From Herbaspirillum sp. SJZ107 (GTDB taxonomy: Bacteria; Pseudomonadota; Gammaproteobacteria; Burkholderiales; Burkholderiaceae_D): a stretch of 64,000 bases of DNA. Positions 45,238 to 53,707 of the stretch are shown here, in pieces. The notes under the pieces are model-generated. The model saw only the letters and a program-made list of their open reading frames with translations, did no database searches and was not told the origin of the DNA. How positions within the stretch are numbered: position 1 is the stretch's first letter; each line of letters opens with the position of its first letter. Position numbers and translations under genes: made by a program. The DNA is taken from assembly GCF_006715485.1 (NCBI RefSeq), contig NZ_VFNH01000001.1, positions 1,426,001 to 1,490,000 on the forward strand, read 5' to 3'.

Positions 45238-46335
45238 ATGTTCCCAAAGAACGCCTGGTACGTGGCCTGTACGCCCGACGAGATCGAAGGTAAACCCTTG
45301 GGCCGCCAGATCTGCGGCGAAAAAATCGTGTTTTATCGCGGCAAGGAAGGCAAGGTCGCCGCGGTCGAGGACTTCTGCCCGCACCGCGGCGCGCCGCTGT
45401 CGCTGGGCTTCGTGCGCGACGGCAACCTGGTGTGCGGCTACCATGGCCTGGAAATGGGTTGCGAAGGCAAGGCGATCAGCATGCCGGGCCAGCGCGTGCG
45501 CGGCTTCCCCTGCATCCGCAGCTACGCGGTCGAAGAGCGCTACGGCTTCATCTGGGTCTGGCCTGGCGACAAGGCGCTGGCCGATCCGGCCACCATCCAC
45601 CACCTGGAGTGGGCCGAGAATCCGGAGTGGGCCTACGGCGGCGGCCTGTACCACATCAACTGCGACTACCGCCTGATGGTCGACAACCTGATGGACCTGA
45701 CCCACGAGACCTACGTGCATGCGTCCAGCATCGGCCAGAAGGAGATCGACGAAGCGCCGGTGACGACCAAGGTCGAGGGCGAGGAAGTGATCACCAGCCG
45801 CTTCATGGAAAACATCATGGCGCCGCCGTTCTGGCAGGCCGCGCTGCGCGGCAACGGCCTGGCCGACGACGTGCCGGTCGACCGCTGGCAGATCTGCCGC
45901 TTCAACGCCCCCAGCCACGTGATGATCGAGGTGGGCGTGGCGCATGCGGGCAAGGGCGGCTACCACGCCGATCCGGCGCACAAGGCGTCCAGCATCGTGG
46001 TCGACTTCATCACCCCGGAAACCGAGACCTCGCACTGGTATTTCTGGGGCATGGCGCGTAACTTCAAGCCGCAGGACCCCGCGCTGACCGACACCATCCG
46101 CGAAGGCCAGGGCAAGATCTTCGGCGAAGACCGCGAGATGCTCGAGCTGCAGCAGCAGAACATCCTGCGCCACCCGGAGCGCAAGCTGCTGATGCTGAAC
46201 ATCGACGCCGGCGGCGTGCAGTCGCGCCGTATCATCGACAAGTGGCTGGAGCGCGAGCAGGCCCAGGCGGCGGCACCGGCATCGGCGCCGGCAACCGCGG
46301 CAGCGCCGGCAGCGGCAGGGCAGGTGGCAGCATGA
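45238..46335 (+). CDS. vanA: Vanillate O-demethylase, oxygenase subunit
   Basis: A 365-residue Rieske non-heme iron oxygenase that demethylates vanillate to protocatechuate and formaldehyde. Rieske cluster ligands: FCPHRGAPL (Cys/His about 47-49) and VCGYHGLEM (about 65-68). The iron site is in LMDLTHETYVHASS (His about 161 and 166), with a later Asp. The last 25 residues form an Ala/Pro-rich tail (QAQAAAPASAPATAA) not needed for the fold. GAGGAGA precedes the ATG, and the stop overlaps vanB by 4 bases. Confidence 0.94.
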   Translation: MFPKNAWYVACTPDEIEGKPLGRQICGEKIVFYRGKEGKVAAVEDFCPHRGAPLSLGFVRDGNLVCGYHGLEMGCEGKAISMPGQRVRGFPCIRSYAVEERYGFIWVWPGDKALADPATIHHLEWAENPEWAYGGGLYHINCDYRLMVDNLMDLTHETYVHASSIGQKEIDEAPVTTKVEGEEVITSRFMENIMAPPFWQAALRGNGLADDVPVDRWQICRFNAPSHVMIEVGVAHAGKGGYHADPAHKASSIVVDFITPETETSHWYFWGMARNFKPQDPALTDTIREGQGKIFGEDREMLELQQQNILRHPERKLLMLNIDAGGVQSRRIIDKWLEREQAQAAAPASAPATAAAPAAAGQVAA

Positions 46336-47288
46336 GCACGATAGAAGTCCGCGTGACCGGCAAGGCCAACGAGGCCGACGGCATCTGCAGCTACGAGCTG
46401 GTGACGCTGGACGGCGCGCCGCTGCCGCCGTTCGAGGCCGGCGCGCACATCGACGTGCATGTGTCCGACCACCTGGTGCGCCAGTATTCGCTGTGCAACC
46501 CGCCCGGCGAAACCCACCGCTACCAGATCGGCGTGCTGCGCGACGCCAATTCGCGCGGCGGCTCGCAGGCCATGCACGACCACATCGACACCGGCTCGGT
46601 CCTGCACATCAGCGCGCCGAAGAACCACTTCCCGCTGGTCGAAGCCGCGCGCACCCTGCTGTTCGCGGGCGGCATCGGCGTGACGCCGATCCTGGCGATG
46701 GCGGAGACGCTGGCCGCGCGCGGCGCCGCCTTCGAGCTGCACTACAGCGTGCGCTCGCCGGAGCGCGCCGCCTTCCGCGAGCGCATCGCCGCCTCGCGCT
46801 TCGCCGACCGCGTACACTTCCATTACGACAGCGGTGACGCCGCCCAGAAGCTCGACCTGGCGGCGCTGCTGGCCGCGCCGGCGCCGGACACGCATCTCTA
46901 CGTGTGCGGCCCGCAGGGCTACATCGAGCACGTGCTGGGCACGGCCAAGGCGATGGGCTGGCCGCAAGCGCAGCTGCACGTCGAGTACTTCGGTGCGGCC
47001 GCGATCGATACCGGCGGCGACCAGCCTTTCGAGGTCAAGCTGGCATCCAGCGGGAAGATCGTGATGGTGCCGGCCGGGACCACCGTGATCAAGGCGCTGC
47101 AGGAGCAGGGCGTGGATATCCCGTATTCGTGCGAGGAAGGCGTGTGCGGGACTTGCCTGACGCGGGTGCTGGAAGGGGTACCGGATCACCGCGACATGTA
47201 CCTGACCGAGGAGGAGCAGGCGGCTAACGACCAGTTCACGCCGTGTTGTTCGCGGTCTAAATCGCCGGTGCTGGTGCTGGATCTTTAA
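46332..47288 (+). CDS. vanB: Vanillate O-demethylase, reductase subunit
   Basis: A 318-residue phthalate-dioxygenase-reductase-type protein passing electrons from NAD(P)H to VanA. FMN-binding domain: VRQYSLCNPP (about 54-63). Nucleotide domain: LLFAGGIGVTPILAMAE and YVCGPQGYIEHVL. C-terminal plant-type 2Fe-2S: YSCEEGVCGTCLTRVLEG with a final Cys in TPCCSRS. The start ATG overlaps vanA (ATGA). Confidence 0.94.
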   Translation: MSTIEVRVTGKANEADGICSYELVTLDGAPLPPFEAGAHIDVHVSDHLVRQYSLCNPPGETHRYQIGVLRDANSRGGSQAMHDHIDTGSVLHISAPKNHFPLVEAARTLLFAGGIGVTPILAMAETLAARGAAFELHYSVRSPERAAFRERIAASRFADRVHFHYDSGDAAQKLDLAALLAAPAPDTHLYVCGPQGYIEHVLGTAKAMGWPQAQLHVEYFGAAAIDTGGDQPFEVKLASSGKIVMVPAGTTVIKALQEQGVDIPYSCEEGVCGTCLTRVLEGVPDHRDMYLTEEEQAANDQFTPCCSRSKSPVLVLDL

Positions 47289-47311
47289 GAGTTAGCGATA
47301 GCGTATAACGA

Positions 47312-47341
47312 CGTCGCCCCTGCCTTCGCAGGGGCGACGTG
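47312..47341. terminator. Bidirectional hairpin between vanB and pcaCD
   Basis: ACGTCGCCCCTGC-CTTC-GCAGGGGCGACGT: 13-bp perfect stem and 4-base loop, 23 bases after vanB and 18 before the convergent pcaCD stop. No poly-U tail on either side. It could be a repeated palindromic element used as a terminator. Confidence 0.6.
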
Positions 47342-47359
47342 CTTACGCGGCGGGCCGAA

Positions 47360-48634
47360 TCAGACGGTATCGATAAACCCCATCACCGCCGCCTTGAACG
47401 CCTCCGGCTGCTCCACCGCACTCAAATGCGAAGCCTCCTTCAATACCACCAGCGACGCATTCGGGATCCCGTCTGCCAGTGTCTGCGCCATGCTCACCGG
47501 CGTACCCTGGTCCAGCTCCCCGGCAATCACCAGGGCCGGCACGCCGATCTGGCCAAGGCGGGTCGTCGTGTCGACGTGCCCGACCGCGCTGCAGCAGCCG
47601 ACATAACCATCCGCATCGGTACTGACCACGCGCCGGCGGAAGCGTGACACGGTGCCCGCCTTCTCGGCGCGGAAGGCCTCGGTGAAGTAGCGCGCCATGA
47701 CCGCATCGGCGATCGCCTCGATCCCTTCCGCATTCACGGTGGCAATGCGTTGCTCCCACACGGCGCGCGCCGCTTCCGGATAGGCGCTGGTGGTATTTGC
47801 CAGCACCAGCGCGCGCACCAGCGACGGGTGGCGCAGCGCCAGTTCCTGGCCGACCATGCCGCCCATCGACAGGCCGACCCAGACCACCGGTCCGGTATCC
47901 AGCTCGCGCAGCAGGCGGGCGGCGTCGTCGGCCAGTTCCGCCATCGTGTACGGACCGGTTGGCGCCTCGGAAGCGCCATGGCCGCGGTGGTCGTAGGCGA
48001 TCACGCGGTTCTCGAGCGAGAGCGCGTTGGCCAGGCTGTCCCACATGGTCAGGTCGCAGCCGAGCGCATGGCTGAGGACCACCGTGTGGCGCGGCGCCTT
48101 GCCGTTGCGCGCTTCGCGCACGCTGTAGTGCAGCGACGGCGTGCTGGCGCTGCTGCCTTCGCGGCCGCTGCCGGCGTGGGCTGCTGTGCCCGGTGCGCTT
48201 GGCGCCAGTTCGTAGCCGATCTGGCCGGCCACTTCGCGCAGGATCGCCAGCGCGTGGGTGAAGCCGGTATTCGCGGCCGGCACGCCGGCGTAGATGGCCG
48301 ACTGCATCAGGATTTCCTTGATCTCGTCCGGCGTGAGGCGGCTGCCTTCCTGGCCCAGCAGGGCGGCGCGCACGTGCAGGTCGAACTCTTCCCAGCGGCC
48401 CAGCGCCACCGTGATCGACAGCACGATCGCGCGGCGGGTCTTGTGGTCCAGGCCCGGACGGCCCCAGATCTCGTGCCAGGCAAAGCGGGTGATCAGGTTC
48501 TGGAAGTCGGCGTTGAAGCTGTTGGCGTTGTTCAGCGAACGGTCGACCCAGGCGTCGCCGAGGACGTCGCGGCGGTTCTGCAGGCCGCGTTCGAAATCGT
48601 GGTCAAGCGGATCGAAACTCATAATGTGATTCAC
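47360..48634 (-). CDS. Fused 4-carboxymuconolactone decarboxylase / 3-oxoadipate enol-lactone hydrolase
   Basis: A 424-residue two-domain enzyme. Residues 1-145 are PcaC-like (GDAWVDRSLNNANSFNADFQNLITRFAWHEIWGRPGLDHKTRR; then GVPAANTGFTHA). After an Ala/Gly/Ser linker (about 145-168), residues 170-424 are PcaD-like: SHALGCDLTMWD, YDHRGHGASEAP, nucleophile Ser in GLSMGGMVGQELA, Asp in AGELDQGTP, His in EASHLSAVEQ. It would carry out two successive steps after PcaB. The actinobacterial PcaL fusion has the opposite domain order (PcaD first). GTG at 48634 overlaps the pcaB stop by 4 bases; ATG at 48622 is the alternative start. Confidence 0.9.
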   Translation of the reverse strand: MNHIMSFDPLDHDFERGLQNRRDVLGDAWVDRSLNNANSFNADFQNLITRFAWHEIWGRPGLDHKTRRAIVLSITVALGRWEEFDLHVRAALLGQEGSRLTPDEIKEILMQSAIYAGVPAANTGFTHALAILREVAGQIGYELAPSAPGTAAHAGSGREGSSASTPSLHYSVREARNGKAPRHTVVLSHALGCDLTMWDSLANALSLENRVIAYDHRGHGASEAPTGPYTMAELADDAARLLRELDTGPVVWVGLSMGGMVGQELALRHPSLVRALVLANTTSAYPEAARAVWEQRIATVNAEGIEAIADAVMARYFTEAFRAEKAGTVSRFRRRVVSTDADGYVGCCSAVGHVDTTTRLGQIGVPALVIAGELDQGTPVSMAQTLADGIPNASLVVLKEASHLSAVEQPEAFKAAVMGFIDTV

Positions 48635-50025
48635 TCATGAAAAGGGTGGTTGGCATCCAGCTTGCCGATGCTCAGGCGCAGCGCATGCAACTGGGACTCG
48701 GCCAGGCGCCGCGCCGGTTCCGCAGCCAGCACCGGATCGAACAGGGCGGCGATCCGCTCCAGGTCGACGTGGGCGCGCAGCTCGGGATCGTGCTCGACGG
48801 CGTCGCGCACCAGGCCTTCGAGGCCGCGCGTATCAGTCGAGGCGCGTTTGCTGAGGTCTTCCAGCAGCGCATGCGCCTTGGGACGGCCGATGGCGCCGGC
48901 CAGGTAGCTGGACACGGCTTCGGCAAACACCAGGCCGTGCAGGGAGCGGATGTTGTGCAGCATGCGCTCGCGGTCCACCGACAGGCCGGCAAAGGCTTCG
49001 TTCAGCGCCTGCAGGGCGCCGTGGGCGGACAGGAACAATTGCGGCCATTCGGCCAGTTCGGCCTGCCAGTTGCCGAGGCCGCGTTCGTGCTGCTGGTCCA
49101 TGCAGGCCAGCAGCGCCGCCGCATGCTGGGGCGTGCGCCGCGCCGCGGCCAGCGCGATCATGGTCGACACCGGGTTGCGCTTGTGCGGCATGGCCGAGGA
49201 GCCGCCGCGGCCATTGCCGGACGGTTCGGCCAGCTCGCCAACCTCGCCCTGGGCCATCAGCCCGAGGTCGGTGGCCAGCTTGCCCAGGCTGCCGCCCAGC
49301 ACCGCGACTTCCAGCCCCAGGCGCACCCACTCGTCGCGCTGGGTGTGCCAGGCGCTATCGGCCACGCGCAGGCGCAGCTCGCCGGCCACGCGCGCAGATA
49401 CCGCGGCGCCATGCTCTCCCATCACCGCCAGCGTGCCGACCGCGCCGCCCAGCTGCAGCTGGAGGGCACGCGCGGCCGCCGCGCGCAACTGGGCGCGCGC
49501 ACGGACCAGCGGCGCCAGCCAGCCGGCCGCCTTGAAGCCCAGGCTCGTTACCTGGGCCGGCTGCATCAGCGTGCGCGCCAGCACCGGCGTCGACAGGTTG
49601 GCTTCGAGGAGACGCAGCAGGTGGCCGGTGAGTTCCTGCAGGCCGTCGTCGAGCAGGCGCAGCGCTTCGCGCGTGACCAGCACCATCGCCGTGTCGATCA
49701 CGTCCTGGCTGGTGCTGCCCCAGTGGACGTGGCGCGCCGCCTCGGCGTCGTACAGCGCCACGGTTTTCTGCAGCTCCTTTACCAGCGGGATGGCGAGCGC
49801 ACCGGCCTTGCGGCCGGCCCGCACCAGCGCCGGGATGTCGTACAGCTGGGCCTTGCAGACGGCGCCGATGGCGCTGGCCGCGGACGGCGGAATCAGGCCC
49901 TCGGCCGCCTGGGCCCGTGCCAGCGCCGCCTCGAAGGCCAGCATGCCCTGCACCACGGCTTCATCGTCGAAGGCGGCGATCATGTCGGGCGTGGTCAGGA
50001 AACTGTCGAAGATCGATGCGCTCAT
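48631..50025 (-). CDS. pcaB: 3-carboxy-cis,cis-muconate cycloisomerase
   Basis: A 464-residue member of the fumarase/aspartase superfamily that lactonises 3-carboxymuconate. Conserved points: HWGSTSQDVIDTAM (about 101-114), a helix-rich core, and the signature GGSSAMPHKRNPVSTM (about 274-289) with the catalytic Ser loop. The C-terminus (KLDANHPFHE) is as in other PcaB proteins. It lies 30 bases after pcaG and overlaps the fused pcaCD gene by 4 bases. Confidence 0.93.
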   Translation of the reverse strand: MSASIFDSFLTTPDMIAAFDDEAVVQGMLAFEAALARAQAAEGLIPPSAASAIGAVCKAQLYDIPALVRAGRKAGALAIPLVKELQKTVALYDAEAARHVHWGSTSQDVIDTAMVLVTREALRLLDDGLQELTGHLLRLLEANLSTPVLARTLMQPAQVTSLGFKAAGWLAPLVRARAQLRAAAARALQLQLGGAVGTLAVMGEHGAAVSARVAGELRLRVADSAWHTQRDEWVRLGLEVAVLGGSLGKLATDLGLMAQGEVGELAEPSGNGRGGSSAMPHKRNPVSTMIALAAARRTPQHAAALLACMDQQHERGLGNWQAELAEWPQLFLSAHGALQALNEAFAGLSVDRERMLHNIRSLHGLVFAEAVSSYLAGAIGRPKAHALLEDLSKRASTDTRGLEGLVRDAVEHDPELRAHVDLERIAALFDPVLAAEPARRLAESQLHALRLSIGKLDANHPFHE

Positions 50026-50055
50026 GGCCGGCCCCCTGCGTTCATCAGGCAGCCA

Positions 50056-50574
50056 TCATACATAATCGAAGAAGGGCGTCTCGTTCTCGCCCTGCATGCG
50101 GATGTCCCAGCGGTATGCGCCGTCGCCGCTGCGGCGCGCCACCAGCAGTGCGCGGCGTGCTTCCGGCACCTGGTTCAGGATGGTCGACTGGGCCAGGCCG
50201 GCGTCGTCTTCCAGGAACACGGCGGTGAACTGGTGCTTGACCAGGCCGCGCGCGAACACGGTGATGTAGGCCAGCGGCTCGCCGCGGCCCGCCTGCGGCG
50301 CCGGGACGCGCATGCTGAATTCGCCGCCGTCGCCGCTCGGCATGCGGCGCAGGCCCGGGATCAGCTGCTCGGTCTCAAGGCCGGCGCCTTCCGGGGTCCA
50401 GGCTTCGATCTGGGCATCGTTGATCGGATTGCCGTCGCCGTCGTAGATGCAGCCGCTCAGTTGGATGCTGTTTTCGGCAGTCTTCAGGTTGCCCGGCAGG
50501 CCGGTGTCGACGAGCCATTGCCAGGCTTCGTGCGAGAACGGGCCGATGGTTTGCGAGGTCGTGATTTTGCTCAT
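50056..50574 (-). CDS. pcaG: Protocatechuate 3,4-dioxygenase, alpha subunit
   Basis: A 172-residue non-iron-binding subunit: TTSQTIGPFSHEAW at the N-terminus, ISGCIYDGDGNPI-type segment (LSGCIYDGDGNPINDAQIEAW), then AYITVFARGLVKHQFTAVFLED. It ends DIRMQGENETPFFDYV. The iron ligands of the beta subunit are absent, as expected. It follows pcaH by 10 bases and precedes pcaB. Confidence 0.94.
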   Translation of the reverse strand: MSKITTSQTIGPFSHEAWQWLVDTGLPGNLKTAENSIQLSGCIYDGDGNPINDAQIEAWTPEGAGLETEQLIPGLRRMPSGDGGEFSMRVPAPQAGRGEPLAYITVFARGLVKHQFTAVFLEDDAGLAQSTILNQVPEARRALLVARRSGDGAYRWDIRMQGENETPFFDYV

Positions 50575-50584
50575 GCGGTTCTCC

Positions 50585-51280
50585 TTACAGGCCCATCGGG
50601 GTAGCGTCGCGTCCGCGCAGGACGATATCGAATTCGTAGCCCAGCATCTCGGCGCCGACCGTGTGCTCGAGGCTGAACTTCGAGATCAGGCGCTGGCGTG
50701 CGGCTTCGTCGGGCACGCTCTGGAAGATCGGGTCGTAGTCGAACAGCGGGTCGTTCGGGAAATACATCTGGGTGACCAGGCGCTGCGCATACACGTTGCC
50801 GAACAGCGAGAAGTGGATGTGGGCCGGGCGCCAGGCCTTGTCGTGGTTGCCCCAGGGGTAGGGACCGGGCTTGATCGAGATGAAGCGGTAGCGGCCGTCG
50901 TCGTCGGTCAGCATCTTGCCGAGACCATAGAAATTCGGGTCGAGCGGCGCGGCGTGCTGGTCGCGGCTGTGCCAGTAGCGGCCGGCGGAATTGGCTTGCC
51001 AGACTTCGACCAGCGAGTTGCGCACCGGCTTGCCGTCTTCGTCGGTCACGCGGCCGGTGACGACGATCTTCTCGCCGAGCGGCTCGCCACCCTTGCCGTG
51101 CAGGGTCAGGTCGGTATCGTTGGGCAGCAGGATGTGCGGGCCGGCCTGGATGTTGCGGCTGGCAGGGATCGGCGCCTCGATGCGCAGGTTGGGCTGCAGC
51201 GGGCCGCGCTTGACGGTCGATTTATAGGCGGGATAGACGAGTTCGGGCCAGACGCCCGGTTCGACGGGATCGAATTTCAC
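50585..51280 (-). CDS. pcaH: Protocatechuate 3,4-dioxygenase, beta subunit
   Basis: A 231-residue catalytic subunit that opens the ring of protocatechuate between the hydroxyls. The ferric ligands can be placed at Tyr in SAGRYWHSRDQ (about 108), Tyr in KPGPYPWGNH (about 147) and two His in WRPAHIHFSLFG (about 157 and 159). Also typical is GPHILLPNDTDLT near residue 49. It is first in the operon pcaHGB-CD and divergent from an IclR gene. Confidence 0.95.
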   Translation of the reverse strand: MKFDPVEPGVWPELVYPAYKSTVKRGPLQPNLRIEAPIPASRNIQAGPHILLPNDTDLTLHGKGGEPLGEKIVVTGRVTDEDGKPVRNSLVEVWQANSAGRYWHSRDQHAAPLDPNFYGLGKMLTDDDGRYRFISIKPGPYPWGNHDKAWRPAHIHFSLFGNVYAQRLVTQMYFPNDPLFDYDPIFQSVPDEAARQRLISKFSLEHTVGAEMLGYEFDIVLRGRDATPMGL

Positions 51281-51385
51281 AGCATGTCTCCTTCGTGAAG
51301 TGTTATTGAAGCGCTAGAGGATGGTAGAAAAAGCTTGTGCCGCCGACAAGCCGTCCATGTCGGGTAGCGTTCACTCTGCGAACAC

Positions 51386-51406
51386 TTTGTGCGATAATCG
51401 CACAAA
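51386..51406. promoter_or_regulatory. Perfect IclR-type palindrome between pcaH and the second IclR gene
   Basis: TTTGTGCGAT-A-ATCGCACAAA: 10-bp perfect arms with a single central base, 13 bases upstream of the first possible IclR start. A third, degenerate half (TGCGAACACT) lies adjacent on the left. It matches the site before pcaI. Confidence 0.75.
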
Positions 51407-51418
51407 ACGGGAGGAAAT

Positions 51419-52201
51419 TTGCAAGTGAGCGAAGATGACGGCGACACGCCGCTGGCGCGCGACCTGGTCGGCGGGCTGGAAAAAGGATTGAAAGTCATCG
51501 AAGCCTTCGACCAGGAGCGCTCGCGCCTGAGCATCGCCGAAGTGGCGCAGGCAACCGGGCTGACGCGGGCGGCGGCGCGGCGCTACCTGATCACGCTGAC
51601 CCACCTCGGCTACATGCGCCACGAAAACAAGCTGTTTTCGCTGACGCCGGCCGTGCTGCGCCTGGGCCAGTCCTACCTGCATTCGGCGCGCCTGCCACGC
51701 ATCGCCCAGCCGGCGCTGTACCGGCTGGCCTATTCGCTCGGCGAAGCGGCCTCGGTCGGGGTGCTCGACCACGACCAGCTGGTGTGTGTAGCGGCGGTCA
51801 GCGCCGGCCGGCTGGTGTCGGCGACGCTGCAGCCGGGCACCCGGGTGCCGGCCTATTGCACCGCCAACGGGCGCATGCTGCTGGCCTTCCTGCCGCAGGC
51901 CGACATCGAGCGCTTCCTGGCCCAGGCCGTGCCCGAGCAGATCACCCAGCACACCATCGTCGACAAGGAGCGCCTGGCGCTCGAGATCGCGCGCGCGCGG
52001 GCGCAGGGCTATGCACTGGTCGACCAGGAGCTGGAATTGGGCTTGCGGACGATCGCGGTCCCGCTGCGCAATTTCCGTGGCGAGGTGGTGGCGTCGATGA
52101 ACGTGAGCGTGCATGCGGGGCGCTTGCCGGCCGAGCAGTTGGTGGAGCATTGCCTGCCGGCGCTGATCAAGACCCAGGTGGAGCTGGGGGCGATGCTGTA
52201 G
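51419..52201 (+). CDS. IclR-family regulator (PcaR/PcaU-like), second copy
   Basis: About 260 residues. Winged helix: LEKGLKVIEAFDQERSRLSIAEVAQATGLTRAAARRYLITLTHL; effector domain: RVPAYCTANGRMLLAFLPQADI and DQELELGLRTIAVPLRNFRG. It is related to the regulator at 36391-37236. GGAGG lies 4 bases before a TTG (51419) and 10 before a GTG (51425); either could be the start. Divergent from pcaHGB across a perfect palindrome, it most likely controls that operon and itself. Confidence 0.88.
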   Translation: MQVSEDDGDTPLARDLVGGLEKGLKVIEAFDQERSRLSIAEVAQATGLTRAAARRYLITLTHLGYMRHENKLFSLTPAVLRLGQSYLHSARLPRIAQPALYRLAYSLGEAASVGVLDHDQLVCVAAVSAGRLVSATLQPGTRVPAYCTANGRMLLAFLPQADIERFLAQAVPEQITQHTIVDKERLALEIARARAQGYALVDQELELGLRTIAVPLRNFRGEVVASMNVSVHAGRLPAEQLVEHCLPALIKTQVELGAML

Positions 52202-52260
52202 AACGCCTGACCAAACCGCTTACTTGCTCCGGCAACAACAAGCTCGTACACTGAACCGAT

Positions 52261-52284
52261 GTCTGCTATCGGCCAAGAGCGGCC
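52261..52284 (+). repeat. Double-hairpin repeat family, second half only (copy A)
   Basis: GTCTGCTATCGGCC followed by AAGAGCGGCC: the right-hand hairpin half of the family described at 54735-54845. It is the left edge of the array; the remaining bases to 52436 hold no gene I can support. The IclR gene before it has normal GC content, so the accessory DNA begins here. Confidence 0.6.
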
Positions 52285-52436
52285 GTTCGCTTGGTCGCAC
52301 ATCTGAACAAAATAACCTAACGGTTACGAACACACGACAGCAGTGGCTTGCTTTCCGCAGACTCAGTATCTTAGCTGAGTGGACAGACCACTCCTAGTGT
52401 CATCGATGACCGCTCAAGATAATTTCATTCTGTGTC

Positions 52437-52790
52437 ATGATTCGAAAAATTATACCGTTTGCTCTGCTTCCGCTGCTGAGCGCTTGCATACCCATGCCAA
52501 TCCAGCAAAAACCAGGCGTTAGGGGGCAGGTGACGAACATCATCAGTCATAAGCCGATCCTAAACGCACGTGTGTGTATACATGAGGCCGAGGAAAGATG
52601 CGTTTTCTCTGATGCAGAAGGCAAGTTCGATCTTAGGCCCATCTCTAAGGATAGATGGCAATTTATCTTGATCGAACCTTTGGGCGTTCTAGAAGGACGA
52701 TTTACTGTTGAGGCGGATGGATATGAAAGGCAGTCTATCGATGCTGGTTACAGAGAAATGGTCTTCGTCGACTTGAATCCTTTGAGGTAA
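52437..52790 (+). CDS. Lipoprotein with carboxypeptidase-regulatory-like fold
   Basis: A 117-residue lipoprotein: signal IIPFALLPLLSAC with Cys17 as the lipidated residue. The mature part (VRGQVTNIISHKPILNARVCI ... FSDAEGKFDLRPI) resembles a carboxypeptidase regulatory-like or transthyretin-like beta sandwich, ending VEADGYERQSIDAGYREMVFVDLNPLR. This fold is common in surface proteins. GC is below that of the catabolic regions. First gene of the small-gene array. Confidence 0.65.
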   Translation: MIRKIIPFALLPLLSACIPMPIQQKPGVRGQVTNIISHKPILNARVCIHEAEERCVFSDAEGKFDLRPISKDRWQFILIEPLGVLEGRFTVEADGYERQSIDAGYREMVFVDLNPLR

Positions 52791-52844
52791 CTCTTCGTTC
52801 GAAATTTGCCAATGAAAGGGCCGGTTGCGATCGTTCAATGGAGA

Positions 52845-52868
52845 ACGCTTTCGGCCATATGCGGCCGT
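52845..52868 (+). repeat. Double-hairpin repeat family, second half (copy B)
   Basis: ACGCTTTCGGCCATATGCGGCCGT, matching copy A in CGGCC-N4-GCGGCCGTTCGCT. The first half (52827-52840) is degenerate. It precedes the gene at 52897. Confidence 0.45.
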
Positions 52869-52896
52869 TCGCTAACCAGGTACGCTAGCGGAAACC

Positions 52897-53418
52897 ATGA
52901 ATTACTCAACATTTGAAAAGAGCGGCGTTGAGGTCTTGCGATTAGGCATGCAACGCAGTGATGCTGCTGCATGGCCAATCGAACATTGGCAAACGCACAG
53001 TGAGCGGTGGCGGCTGTTCAGTCCCGCCATTGATGGCTATATGAATGAGCACTTGGCGGGAAAAGAATACGGTAGCCACGTTACCGGCCTGTTGCTTGTG
53101 CTTGAAGTGGCAGATTTTCGTGCATGGCCCCTTGGCCCGTTTCACTGGGAAGTAAGACCTGTATCGTTCGTGCGAAGCGCGCGCCAAATTCGCATTACTG
53201 CACAGTTAATGTGGCCGGAAATTGGTAAGCTGACGCTGGCCAATCAGCTTGAAGCTTACGCCGCAGCAGTGTTGGCTTCAGTTGACGAACTGACGAGCCA
53301 CAAAAGAATTCCCAAGGATTTTAATGCCAAAGCATTTAGGGATGACCTTGTTCTGGCTTTTAAAGAGGCCAAGCCATCCCAGTTAACAAAGACTAGTTTC
53401 CTCAAGCGTAATATGTAA
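52897..53418 (+). CDS. Hypothetical protein, 173 residues
   Basis: A soluble protein with no signal peptide or membrane segment. Distinct stretches are HWQTHSERWRLFSPAIDGYMNEHLAG and GKEYGSHVTGLLLVLEVADF. It ends in a basic tail (SFLKRNM). No family recognised. It stands alone between copies B and C of the repeat, and its GC content is low for this genome. Confidence 0.6.
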   Translation: MNYSTFEKSGVEVLRLGMQRSDAAAWPIEHWQTHSERWRLFSPAIDGYMNEHLAGKEYGSHVTGLLLVLEVADFRAWPLGPFHWEVRPVSFVRSARQIRITAQLMWPEIGKLTLANQLEAYAAAVLASVDELTSHKRIPKDFNAKAFRDDLVLAFKEAKPSQLTKTSFLKRNM

Positions 53419-53466
53419 ACGCATGACAGGAACGACCAGAAGCGGCACGCAGATCACGGGTCGCAA

Positions 53467-53576
53467 TGGCCGCTTCGAGTCGGAAGCGGCCCCTCGTGAC
53501 AGCCTGCGGCTTTCTCACTTCGGCAACCTGCTATGCTGACTCGACCGTCTGCTACCGGCCAGAAGCAGACACTGGG
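53467..53576 (+). repeat. Long double-hairpin repeat (copy C)
   Basis: About 110 bp: GGCCGCTTCGAGTCGGAAGCGGCC at the left, then a centre containing GGCAACCTGCTATGCTGA, and GTCTGCTACCGGCCAGAAGCAGAC at the right. It shares the centre and both hairpin halves with copies D and E. About 130 further bases without a supported gene lead to the lipoprotein start at 53708. Confidence 0.7.
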
Positions 53577-53707
53577 CCGCAACTGGTGGCGCCAGACGCT
53601 ACCTCAAGTGCCGCGTTGCAAGACATAGCACATTGCGCAGACGGTATCTTCCGTTCAATGTCGAGCTCAAGCATTATGGCAATCTGTTCAACATTTCTTC
53701 CAATGCC

